A stretch of 19,772 bases of DNA. Origin: an uncultured Alistipes sp. (lineage in GTDB: Bacteria; Bacteroidota; Bacteroidia; Bacteroidales; Rikenellaceae). A program made the position numbers and the translations under genes. A model generated the notes under the pieces. The model had not been told where the DNA came from. It searched no databases and worked only from the letters and a program-made list of their open reading frames with translations. Numbering within the stretch: position 1 is the stretch's first letter; every line of letters starts with the position of its first letter. The stretch is taken from contig CAUDHE010000050.1 of the NCBI GenBank assembly GCA_958449275.1, positions 1 through 19,772 on the forward strand, read 5' to 3'. Positions 1 through 6,006 of the stretch are shown here, one piece after another.

Positions 1-1
1 G

Positions 2-82
2 GGCAAAACGGACCGTTATCGCAAATATGCGGAAACGGCATATCGAAACGACCTTAATCGTATATTCCGCGACGCACGATAA
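2..82 (+). CDS. C-terminal end of an unidentified protein (cut by left edge)
   Basis: Frame 2 is open from the left edge to a TAA at 80-82 and would give 26 residues ending in IFRDAR. The tail is basic and charged, and its codons (cgt, cgc, gac) resemble those of the confident genes. It stops just before the terminator hairpin at 86-108, which fits a rightward gene converging on the DUF4837 gene. Too little remains to name a family. It could also be non-coding sequence that happens to be open. Confidence 0.4.
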   Translation, partial: GKTDRYRKYAETAYRNDLNRIFRDAR

Positions 83-108
83 AAAGCCCGCGGCAAGGCG
101 TCGCGGGC
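81..108 (-). terminator. Rho-independent terminator of the DUF4837 gene
   Basis: On the minus strand a perfect 7-bp GC stem (GCCCGCG at 102-108 with CGCGGGC at 86-92) is followed directly by TTTTT (85-81). It starts about 30 bases past the DUF4837 stop. On the plus strand the hairpin lacks a T run, so it mainly serves the leftward gene. Confidence 0.8.
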
Positions 109-136
109 GTAAGCATGAGGCGATGCGGAAGTCGGA

Positions 137-1201
137 TCAAAGGCTCTCCGCGGCTTCGTTCTGCAATATGTCGGTCTCGGGGAAGTCGATCATATAGATC
201 ATGTGCTGCAATTCGCGAAGCATGTTACGTTTGTCGACTTTCGGCGAGTAGATGTAGCAGTCGACGGTAAGCACCTCGCCGCGCTGTTTGTTCACCGTCG
301 TGTAGCTCACGTAAGGTCCGCCCATGAAGTAATGCTCCACATCCCACAGACCGTACATCTCGACCCACGGACGGTCGCCGATGCGCATGGTACGGTATTC
401 GGAGTCGAACGGAATATAGTTCTCGCCGCTGTCGTCGGCAATCTTGTCCACCGTAATCATATACGAGCCGTCGACGGGACCGGGTATTCGTGACGCGAAG
501 GCGTTGCGCGCCTTTACCAGAGCTTCGGCCTTGAGCGCGTCGGGACCCGTGTAGGGGTATTTGTATATGAAGAAACCTTGGCTCGCGGTAGGGAACTCCT
601 GCGAGATCCACACCATGTCGTCGCTCTTGGTCCGCAACTTGAAATTGTCGGGGATATACATTTCGACGCCGAACGTCGTGCGGACGATCTCTTCGAGCTG
701 CGGCGAATAGTACCGTTCGGCATACGCTACGGCGCGGTCGCGTTCGGCCTTCTCCAGCACGTAGAGCAGGTTATCCTGATTGCGGGCCACGTAGTCGGCC
801 GTAGTGCGGTTGTCGGGTCCCTTTATCGTGACGAACACCTGCGGCTTGGCCGTGACGTCGTACTGCACCGATATCGAGGGTTCCTTTATGTCGTCGCGCA
901 CCGTCACGTTGACGATGTTGCGGTGTCGTTCCACCAGACTCTTGAAATTGTTGGGCAGAATACGTATGACGTTGAACATCGGCTCGTATTTGGGCAGCTC
1001 GGCCACGGGCTGTCGCAGTACGGCCTGCAACGTGTCGCCCAGCTCGCTCTGCCATTGCGGCTGCGCGCATACGACTATCACTTCGTAGGGATTGCCTGTT
1101 GTGGTGTATTCCGATCCGACGGTGCGGAATGCCTTGCAACCCGCCGCCGCCAGCACGACGGCGACTGCTGCCACCGCATTGAAAACAATCTTTTTAACCA
1201 T
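137..1201 (-). CDS. DUF4837 family lipoprotein
   Basis: Predicted 354-residue lipoprotein. The N-terminus is a short lysine-bearing stretch, a hydrophobic core and a lipobox (AAAGC, Cys22), so export and lipid anchoring by signal peptidase II are expected. The rest (YEVIVVC near residue 40, LPNNFKSLVERHRN in the first third, repeated aromatic-rich strands later) matches my recollection of DUF4837, found in Bacteroidota and of unknown function. I chose the ATG at 1201 because it yields the signal peptide. The frame stays open far upstream, but that stretch runs opposite the deacetylase and ubiX genes and is not protein-like. The gene is monocistronic, with its own terminator at 81-108 and a likely promoter at 1225-1256. 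Confidence 0.85.
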   Translation of the reverse strand: MVKKIVFNAVAAVAVVLAAAGCKAFRTVGSEYTTTGNPYEVIVVCAQPQWQSELGDTLQAVLRQPVAELPKYEPMFNVIRILPNNFKSLVERHRNIVNVTVRDDIKEPSISVQYDVTAKPQVFVTIKGPDNRTTADYVARNQDNLLYVLEKAERDRAVAYAERYYSPQLEEIVRTTFGVEMYIPDNFKLRTKSDDMVWISQEFPTASQGFFIYKYPYTGPDALKAEALVKARNAFASRIPGPVDGSYMITVDKIADDSGENYIPFDSEYRTMRIGDRPWVEMYGLWDVEHYFMGGPYVSYTTVNKQRGEVLTVDCYIYSPKVDKRNMLRELQHMIYMIDFPETDILQNEAAESL

Positions 1202-1224
1202 ATCGTCCGTTTTTGATATCGTGG

Positions 1225-1256
1225 TAAATATAACACAAAATTCAGATTGTGCAAAA
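1225..1256 (-). promoter_or_regulatory. Probable Bacteroidota-type promoter for the DUF4837 gene
   Basis: On the minus strand TTTTG (1256-1252) is followed after 19 bases by TATATTTA (1232-1225). This is one base away from the TAnnTTTG -7 consensus and keeps the expected spacing to a -33 TTTG. It lies 24 bases upstream of the start codon. Confidence 0.45.
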
Positions 1257-1285
1257 TATATACCCGTCGTTAAGCAAAAAAACAC

Positions 1286-1293
1286 TATTTTTG
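1286..1293 (+). promoter_or_regulatory. -7 promoter box for the deacetylase gene
   Basis: TATTTTTG matches TAnnTTTG exactly and sits 40 bases upstream of the ATG at 1334. No clear -33 TTTG is visible at the usual distance. The 132-bp gap therefore carries back-to-back promoters for divergent genes. Confidence 0.5.
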
Positions 1294-1333
1294 TCCGCGA
1301 CCGTCGAGACGGAAAACGGAAAAACGACCGACA

Positions 1334-1942
1334 ATGAAATTCAGACCCTATAAATTCATAAAGCGGCTGTATCCCGACATGATCTGGGAGATAGACGATC
1401 GTAACGGCGTATTCCTCACTTTCGACGACGGACCTACCCCGGGAATCACCGAGTGGATACTCGCCACTCTGAAGCGTTACGATGCCAAAGCCACTTTTTT
1501 CGTGCTGGGAAAGAATGCCGAGCTGTATCCCGATCTCTATCGCCGCATACTCGACGAGGGGCACAAGATAGGCAACCATACCTATTCGCATCAGAAGGGG
1601 TGGGGAATGCCGCTCGAAAAGTATATCGAGGATGTCGATTTCGCCGACGACATACTGCACACCGATCTGTTTCGGCCGCCCTATGCCCGCGTGACGCCGT
1701 CGCAGATGCGTGCCGTGGGGCAGCGCTACAAGATAATCATGTGGAACATTCTCTCGCGCGACTACGCCTCTACAGTCACTCCGACCGAGTGTTATCGCGG
1801 CGTGGCGAAGCATATCGCTCCAGGGAGCATAATAGCGTTTCACGACAGCGTGAAGTCGTTCCGCAACATGAGCTACGCCCTGCCGAGGGTGCTGGAACGC
1901 ACCAAGGAGCTGGGGCTGAAGTGCAAGATAATAGAATTGTAA
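1334..1942 (+). CDS. Polysaccharide deacetylase family protein (NodB domain, CE4-like)
   Basis: A compact 202-residue NodB-homology domain that would remove N- or O-acetyl groups from a glycan, with peptidoglycan or another surface polysaccharide the likely substrate. The metal-dependent motifs are present in order: TFDDGP (29-34, with the catalytic base and metal-binding Asp), NHTYSH (metal His82 and His86), RPPYAR (114-119) and the C-terminal IIAFHD (His170). No signal peptide or membrane anchor is visible, which is odd for a wall-modifying enzyme; an upstream start would be needed for export and none is apparent. The ATG at 1334 follows a promoter box by 40 bases. A type 1 repeat begins right after the stop, and ubiX follows on the same strand with no promoter of its own, so the two may share a transcript. 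Confidence 0.88.
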   Translation: MKFRPYKFIKRLYPDMIWEIDDRNGVFLTFDDGPTPGITEWILATLKRYDAKATFFVLGKNAELYPDLYRRILDEGHKIGNHTYSHQKGWGMPLEKYIEDVDFADDILHTDLFRPPYARVTPSQMRAVGQRYKIIMWNILSRDYASTVTPTECYRGVAKHIAPGSIIAFHDSVKSFRNMSYALPRVLERTKELGLKCKIIEL

Positions 1943-1946
1943 ACTC

Positions 1947-2003
1947 GGACTGTCCGCCGCACGGCGCGGCGGCGAATTGCCCGTTACACGGCAATGTCGA
2001 TTA
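1947..2003 (+). repeat. Structured intergenic repeat, type 1, copy 1
   Basis: The conserved hairpin CCGCCGC-ACGGC-GCGGCGG (1954-1972, perfect 7 bp) is followed by GAATTGC and the variable hairpin: ATTGCC (1976-1981) pairs with GGCAAT (1990-1995). The AT-rich tail TCGATTAAACGT follows. The copy fills the gap between the deacetylase stop and the ubiX start and points the same way as the deacetylase gene. Compare copies at 3352-3419, 11184-11252, 12383-12478, 5819-5898 and 19366-19456. Confidence 0.75.
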
Positions 2004-2017
2004 AACGTAAAAGCGTC

Positions 2018-2578
2018 ATGAAAATAATAGCAGCCGTAACCGGCGCGAGCGGAGCCGTATATGCCCGCCGATGTCTGGAGATCCTTTGCGAGTCGCCGCA
2101 GGTGGAGAGCATCGCGCTCATCGTCAGCCGCCACGCCGCCGAGGTGATCGACCACGAGGGCGAGACGCTGCCTGCCTCGCCCAAGATCGTGCGTTACGAC
2201 AACGACGACATGTTCTCGCCCGCGGCGAGCGGTTCGGCCCGTTTCGACGCCATGATAATGGTGCCCGCGTCGATGGGCAGCGTGGGTCGTATCGCCTCGG
2301 GGGTGTCGCAGTCGCTCATCGAGCGTGCAGCCGACGTGATGCTTAAGGAGCGCCGTCCGCTGGTGTGCGTGGTGCGCGAGGCGCCCTACTCGCTCATCCA
2401 CCTGCGCAACATGACCGCTTTGGCCGAGGCGGGGGCCGTGATCCTGCCCGCTTCGCCGTCGTTCTATTCGCGTCCGCGCGACATCGACGAGCTGACGTCG
2501 ACCGTGGCCGACCGCGCCGTCGAACACCTCGGCGTGGAGAGGCAACATTATGAATTTGAGGGACGAGCCGACAAATAA
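2018..2578 (+). CDS. ubiX: Flavin prenyltransferase UbiX
   Basis: 186-residue flavoprotein that transfers a dimethylallyl group to FMN, making the prenylated flavin cofactor of UbiD-type decarboxylases. Visible landmarks are the N-terminal nucleotide-binding loop VTGASGAVYA, VPASMGSVGRIASGVS in the middle, and the diagnostic REAPYSLIHLRNM. Length is typical. An ATG at 1994 would add eight residues (SIKRKSV...), but family members begin directly before the first strand, so I place the start at 2018. The alternative start falls inside the repeat copy. No UbiD partner is in the window. The stop lies 37 bases before the efp promoter box, so efp is probably transcribed separately. Confidence 0.9.
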   Translation: MKIIAAVTGASGAVYARRCLEILCESPQVESIALIVSRHAAEVIDHEGETLPASPKIVRYDNDDMFSPAASGSARFDAMIMVPASMGSVGRIASGVSQSLIERAADVMLKERRPLVCVVREAPYSLIHLRNMTALAEAGAVILPASPSFYSRPRDIDELTSTVADRAVEHLGVERQHYEFEGRADK

Positions 2579-2614
2579 AATAGGGCGCGGTGCATACGTT
2601 TACGGATTTTTTCG

Positions 2615-2622
2615 TATATTTG
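2615..2622 (+). promoter_or_regulatory. -7 promoter box for efp
   Basis: TATATTTG matches TAnnTTTG exactly, 37 bases before the efp ATG, in the AT-rich gap after ubiX. A -33 TTTG at normal spacing is not obvious. Confidence 0.6.
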
Positions 2623-2659
2623 CGCCACTTACGAATTTTAACGAAAAAACATATTTCAT

Positions 2660-3232
2660 ATGACAATCACTGCTGCTGATATCAAGATCGGCATGTGCAT
2701 CGAGATGGACGGCAAGACTTTCCTCGTCGTCGATTTCCAGCACTGCAAACCGGGCAAAGGCCCCGCATTCGTACGTTCGAAGCTCAAGAATCTCGAAAAC
2801 GGCCGCGTGCTCGAGAATACTTTCTCGTCGGTGAGCCAGAAGATCGAGCAGGTGCGTGTGGAGCGTCGTCCCTACCAGTTCACATACGAGGACGATCTGG
2901 GCGCACATTTCATGCACACCGAGACTTTCGAGGAGATAAATATCGAGAAGGAGCTTATCAACAACTACGACCTCATGGCCGACGGCCAGATCGTGGAGGT
3001 TATGTTCCATACCGACAAGGAGGCCGTTCTCTCGGCCGAGCTTCCTCCCATCGTGGACATGGAGGTCACCTACACCGAGCCGGGCATCAAGGGCGACACC
3101 GCCTCTACCAATTCGCTCAAGCCCGCCACGGTGAATACGGGTGCCACCATCAAGGTTCCCTTGTTCATCAACACGGGCGATAAGATCCGCGTGGATACCC
3201 GAACTCGCGAGTACTACGAGCGTATCCGCTAA
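2660..3232 (+). CDS. efp: Translation elongation factor P
   Basis: 190-residue EF-P, which binds between the P and E sites of stalled ribosomes and promotes peptide-bond formation at polyproline stretches. The tRNA-mimicking three-barrel protein is complete: N-terminal KOW-like domain with the exposed loop KPGKGPAFV (tip Lys33, the position that is modified in some lineages), a middle OB domain, and a C-terminal domain ending in DTRTREYYERIR, close to the EF-P signature. No EpmA, EpmB or EarP partner is in the window, so the modification state of Lys33 cannot be told. The gene has its own promoter box and terminator and is probably transcribed alone. Confidence 0.97.
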   Translation: MTITAADIKIGMCIEMDGKTFLVVDFQHCKPGKGPAFVRSKLKNLENGRVLENTFSSVSQKIEQVRVERRPYQFTYEDDLGAHFMHTETFEEINIEKELINNYDLMADGQIVEVMFHTDKEAVLSAELPPIVDMEVTYTEPGIKGDTASTNSLKPATVNTGATIKVPLFINTGDKIRVDTRTREYYERIR

Positions 3233-3255
3233 TTGCGGTCATCCGAACAATAACG

Positions 3256-3285
3256 ACGGGTCGCCCATACGGGCGGCCCGTTTTT
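3256..3285 (+). terminator. Rho-independent terminator of efp
   Basis: An 11-bp stem (ACGGGTCGCCC with GGGCGGCCCGT, one G-U pair), ATAC loop and a T run to 3285, starting 23 bases after the efp stop. Confidence 0.85.
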
Positions 3286-3318
3286 CGGTATGCTTGCGGG
3301 ATGCGGGTCGTGTATCGA

Positions 3319-3419
3319 TTCGCCGTAGGCAACGGCGCGAGGTTTCGGCGAGCAGCTGTCTGCCGCGTGGGGCGGCGGCGAACTGCCGATATTGCAAAGC
3401 GATATCGATAAATCGACTA
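3319..3419 (+). repeat. Structured intergenic repeat, type 1, copy 2
   Basis: A leading hairpin CGCCGT-AGGCA-ACGGCG (3321-3337) is followed by the conserved hairpin CTGCCGC-GTGGG-GCGGCGG (3360-3378), then GAACTGC. The variable hairpin comes next: CGATATTGC (3387-3395) pairs with GCGATATCG (3399-3407) around AAA. The tail is ATAAATCGAC. The element points rightward, like efp, and lies just past the efp terminator. Confidence 0.75.
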
Positions 3420-3438
3420 CCTAAGGCGGATTATTTTG

Positions 3439-3511
3439 CGGCTCGTCAGAGCCGTGCGAGCCGTAGCCTCTGCCCCGCGGAGGCTCGCAGTCGCTCGCTC
3501 CGCAGGCTACG
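3439..3511 (-). repeat. Structured intergenic repeat, type 2, copy 1
   Basis: Read on the plus strand: short hairpin CGGCTC-GTCA-GAGCCG (3439-3454, perfect 6 bp), then GCGAGCC (3456-3462) pairing with GGCTCGC (3482-3488). The minus strand is called forward, so that the long hairpin precedes the short variable one as in type 1. An alternative 7-bp pairing joins CGTAGCC (3462-3468) with GGCTACG (3505-3511). It follows the 3' end of the leftward hydrolase gene. On the minus strand a further small hairpin, CAGTT-TTAG-AACTG (3524-3537), encloses that gene's TAG stop. Confidence 0.7.
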
Positions 3512-3528
3512 ACTCGAAACAGACAGTT

Positions 3529-4974
3529 CTAAAACTGCGATTTCCGATTGTCGACGTACGCCTTCCCTCCCGGGACCGAATACCGTCGCGCGGCATCGTC
3601 GAGAACCAGAACCACGTCGTCGGCTTCGCCTACGGCGGGCGGCACGAAAGTCAGAGGACGGCCGTCGGTGTCGAACACACCCGCCCGCTTCGCCTTGCCC
3701 GTGCGCGGGCAGAACCACCATGCGACTATCCTTTTCGCCTTAAGCATATTGCCGCGGACCGAGAAGGTGCGCCCGCAAGGTACGTACACCATGGCGCAGC
3801 TGCCTTCCGAATCCATCGTGGCCGTCATTCGATAGCGGCCGTTGCCGCCCGGGACTGCGCTCGCCGTCTCGGCGGGAATGATGAAATCGGGAGCGGGTAT
3901 GAAGGTGGAATAGGGACGCGATTCCATGAGGCGCCGCAGATAGCCTGCCTGCGTGGCGGCGGGTCGGTCGAGCGCCTGACGCCACGACATGAGCGGACGG
4001 TTGATCGGAGCGCGGCCCTTGTCGGGATCGTACATCTGCCACACCGAATGGTGGCCGTACGTCACGCCGCACGAGCCGTTGAATACGTTCCAATAGAGCG
4101 CGCGGCGTACGTCGGCCGCAGTGGAGTGCCCCTCGTCGTCGGGGCGGAACTCCAACGGATGGTCCTCGTACAGAGGTTCTATATCCACCACGGGCTTGGA
4201 CGGCGAGCGACGGTAGTCGAGCAGCGTATTGTGATAGGATTGATAACGCGGCGTATGTCCGTTCTGACGTGCGTTGAACGACAACCATTCATCGTCGTGG
4301 AACCACTCGGCCGAGCCTCGCCATCCCGTAGGATGGAACGTTATCGGATTGTCGGGATCGGCACTGCGGATGCCGCGGGCCATTGCGCGTATGACGGCTC
4401 GTTTTCGCACGTCGTCGGGATTGCGGTCGCCTCCGAGGATCCAGACTATGTCGCGGTCGCGATAGCGTTCGGCGATGAATCGCCCGTACTCCTCGGCGTT
4501 GCGCTCGTCGAATACGGCATTGCCGTCGTTCCATTTGTCACCCCACGTTGGGAGCAGACCTGCGTACATGCCCGCTTCGTTGATCTTGCCGACGATGTAA
4601 TCCACATGATCCCAATAGTCGTTCGACTCTCCGTCACGGGTGTCGGGACGCGACGGGTCGCGGTCTTTCAACGGACGGTGGCCGTAAGCGTTCGGAGTGT
4701 CGAGACCATCCAGCTCGGCCAGCGCGACAGCCTGTATCACGGTGTAACCCTTTGCAGCGCGGTCGGCTATGTAAAGATCGGCTTCGTCGCGGTCGAGGCG
4801 GTGGAACAGCTCCCATGCCGTGTCGCCCAACCAAAAGAACGGCCGGCCGTCGGCATATTGCAGTCGGTGACCGTCGGCAGAGACGCGGAGCGGCCCCGAC
4901 GTTTTATATCCTGCCGTCGCATCGGCGCATACGGCGGCAATGAGGAACAATGCGGATAATGCCTTGGATTTCAT
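3529..4974 (-). CDS. Secreted apiosidase-like glycoside hydrolase (DUF4038 + collagen-binding-like C-terminal domain, GH140-like)
   Basis: 481-residue exported enzyme. Residues 1-22 form a signal peptide (MKSKALSALFLIAAVCADATAG) with no lipobox, so periplasmic or secreted. The DUF4038 barrel spans about residues 28-370, with the opening pattern HRLQYADGRPFFWLGDTAW, then GGDRN (Asp183) and VVDIEPLYE (Glu266), which I read as the catalytic acid/base and nucleophile. The C-terminal part (about 385-475, GRTFSV...WWFCPRTG) resembles the all-beta Collagen_bind_2 domain usually found behind DUF4038. Characterised GH140 members release apiose from rhamnogalacturonan-II side chains; the substrate here is unproven. 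It is second in a leftward unit, 13 bp after the reductase. No SusC/SusD pair or other glycan enzymes flank it, so this is not a visible utilisation locus. Confidence 0.85.
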   Translation of the reverse strand: MKSKALSALFLIAAVCADATAGYKTSGPLRVSADGHRLQYADGRPFFWLGDTAWELFHRLDRDEADLYIADRAAKGYTVIQAVALAELDGLDTPNAYGHRPLKDRDPSRPDTRDGESNDYWDHVDYIVGKINEAGMYAGLLPTWGDKWNDGNAVFDERNAEEYGRFIAERYRDRDIVWILGGDRNPDDVRKRAVIRAMARGIRSADPDNPITFHPTGWRGSAEWFHDDEWLSFNARQNGHTPRYQSYHNTLLDYRRSPSKPVVDIEPLYEDHPLEFRPDDEGHSTAADVRRALYWNVFNGSCGVTYGHHSVWQMYDPDKGRAPINRPLMSWRQALDRPAATQAGYLRRLMESRPYSTFIPAPDFIIPAETASAVPGGNGRYRMTATMDSEGSCAMVYVPCGRTFSVRGNMLKAKRIVAWWFCPRTGKAKRAGVFDTDGRPLTFVPPAVGEADDVVLVLDDAARRYSVPGGKAYVDNRKSQF

Positions 4975-4987
4975 CGTGCATGCGCCG

Positions 4988-5563
4988 TTAAAACTCCTCG
5001 CAGAGTCTCAATCCTTCGGCGACGGCCGCATCGATCTTGGCGTCGATCTGCTCGGGTGTGCTGTAATCGAGGTTCTGCGCACTCACCGCATGCAGATCGC
5101 CCCAGCCCCATAGCCACGACAGAGCTTTTATGTAGGGAGTGGCCTGCTCCAACGGATCGCCCGTGGCGATGTCCATTCCGCGGGTGGTTATATACATTAC
5201 TTTTTCGGCCTTGCAAAGTCCCACGCAGCGGCTGCCGTTGTCGGCGAAGGTGATGTTGAACAGCGATATGTTCTCGAAAAAGACCTTCAGCGCACTCGGG
5301 AAACTCATGTCCCAGAACGGCGCGGCTATCACTATTCGGTCGGCCTCGGCCACGGCGCGGGCCATACGGACGAACTCTTCGGGAACATGGCCGTCGGCGC
5401 GCTCGCCGAGCATCTTTTCGCCCACTGCGGGATAGCCTTTGTCGTTAAGGGCGAAAATTTCGATGGCATACTTTTTTTCGAGACTCTCCAGAATGGGAGT
5501 CAGTATCCTTTTGGTACGCGATTCGGGACGCATGCAGGCGTCAATTACGACGAGTTTTTTCAT
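4988..5563 (-). CDS. Flavodoxin-fold NAD(P)H-dependent oxidoreductase (AzoR/quinone reductase-like)
   Basis: 191-residue FMN-dependent reductase of the flavodoxin_2 type, expected in the cytoplasm to pass two electrons from NAD(P)H to quinones, azo dyes or nitro compounds. Signs are the opening strand KKLVVIDACMRPESRT with a phosphate-binding loop, IVIAAPFWDMSFPSALKVFFENI (the P-x-x-L-K-x-x-x-E flavin segment near residues 81-103), and the TTRGMD loop. The ATG at 5563 is chosen because the fold starts there; an in-frame ATG at 5623 would add 20 unlikely residues and would cover the proposed promoter. It is first in a two-gene unit with the GH140-like hydrolase, a pairing with no obvious metabolic logic. 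Substrate unknown. Confidence 0.85.
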   Translation of the reverse strand: MKKLVVIDACMRPESRTKRILTPILESLEKKYAIEIFALNDKGYPAVGEKMLGERADGHVPEEFVRMARAVAEADRIVIAAPFWDMSFPSALKVFFENISLFNITFADNGSRCVGLCKAEKVMYITTRGMDIATGDPLEQATPYIKALSWLWGWGDLHAVSAQNLDYSTPEQIDAKIDAAVAEGLRLCEEF

Positions 5564-5592
5564 TGCGATATTGTTTTGCGGATTATCGATCG

Positions 5593-5624
5593 TAAAAATA
5601 TGAAATAGCGGCAAGAAATGCAAC
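5593..5624 (-). promoter_or_regulatory. Possible promoter of the reductase-hydrolase unit
   Basis: On the minus strand GTTG (5624-5621) stands 20 bases before TATTTTTA (5600-5593). This resembles the -33/-7 pair but departs from consensus at both boxes. It lies 29 bases upstream of the reductase start. Confidence 0.35.
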
Positions 5625-5651
5625 TGCGGGAAACATAAAAACCGAAATTAT

Positions 5652-5760
5652 CGCGGCTCGCGCGGGACCGCAGCTATGCCCATGGAACAAGCATCACACC
5701 TGCGACACTTCAGAGTCGCGCGGGCCGCAGCCTCAGCGCGCGGAGTCCCGCAACTCACTT
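5652..5760 (-). repeat. Structured intergenic repeat, type 2, copy 2 (possibly nested)
   Basis: Read on the plus strand: variable hairpin GCGACAC-TTCA-GAGTCGC (5702-5719, one A-A mismatch), then GCGGGCCGCAGCCTC (5720-5734), whose first five bases pair with CCCGC (5747-5751), then AACTCACTT. A second start, GCGGGACCGCAGC at 5662, pairs better (GCGGGAC with GTCCCGC at 5745-5751, 7 bp). This suggests one copy sits inside another. A small CGCG-GCTCG-CGCG hairpin (5652-5664) precedes it. Confidence 0.65.
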
Positions 5761-5818
5761 TACGTTCGAGGCGGCCCACCGCAGGCCGCGGCCCGAGAAC
5801 ATTTCCGTCATTACGTAT

Positions 5819-5898
5819 GCGGTTCTTCCGAACCGCGCAGTTCGCCGCCGTCCCTCGCGGCGGACTGCCAAAGCATTCCTGCCGCCGTCGGCGAACAG
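5819..5898 (-). repeat. Structured intergenic repeat, type 1, copy 5
   Basis: Forward on the minus strand. The leading module CTGTTCGCCGACGGCGG occupies 5898-5882. The conserved hairpin (GCGGCGG at 5857-5863 against CCGCCGT at 5845-5851, one G-U) follows, then GAACTGC. The variable hairpin is a perfect 7 bp: GCGGTTC (5819-5825) with GAACCGC (5830-5836). It points the same way as the GT117 gene whose 3' end it follows. Its leading module is identical to that at 12383-12399. Confidence 0.75.
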
Positions 5899-5949
5899 CC
5901 CTCCGAGCCGCCGAAGATAAATGCCACACACACTCCGCTCGTCGGCAAA

Positions 5950-5983
5950 CAAAAAAACGGGACAGACCCGAAAGTCCGTCCCG
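5950..5983 (-). terminator. Rho-independent terminator of the GT117 gene
   Basis: On the minus strand a 10-bp stem (CGGGACGGAC with GTCTGTCCCG, one G-U pair) encloses a TTTCGG loop and is followed by at least seven T residues. It begins 24 bases beyond the stop codon. Confidence 0.85.
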
Positions 5984-6006
5984 CGGTTATATGCGCGTCG
6001 CGCGCA

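Larger units (their letters stand above)
5564..6006. other. 443-bp non-coding gap filled with repeats
   Basis: The gap separates the start of the leftward reductase gene from the end of the leftward GT117 gene. From left to right it holds the possible reductase promoter, a type 2 repeat (5652-5760), a small hairpin GCGGCC-CACCGCA-GGCCGC (5771-5789; loop 5777-5783), a type 1 repeat (5819-5898) and the GT117 terminator (5950-5983). Short open frames cross it on both strands but consist of repeat sequence. Confidence 0.75.

Noticed and set aside
1202..2548. Long leftward open frame upstream of and in frame with the DUF4837 start, which would make a protein of about 800 residues
   Set aside because: It runs opposite the deacetylase and ubiX genes, is rich in His/Arg and low-complexity sequence, and the real protein clearly begins with a lipoprotein signal peptide at 1201.
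3319..3511. The repeats as ordinary rho-independent terminators
   Set aside because: They lack a T run after the hairpin, and efp, GT117 and others already have a separate canonical terminator next to the repeat.
3436..4959. Long rightward open frame of about 500 residues
   Set aside because: It is antisense to the GH140-like gene, which has signal peptide, domain motifs and catalytic residues. GC-rich codon bias leaves such shadow frames open.
5755..5952. Small leftward open frame ending in a stop beside a repeat
   Set aside because: Its sequence is made almost entirely of a type 1 repeat and hairpins; there is no promoter and no protein-like pattern.
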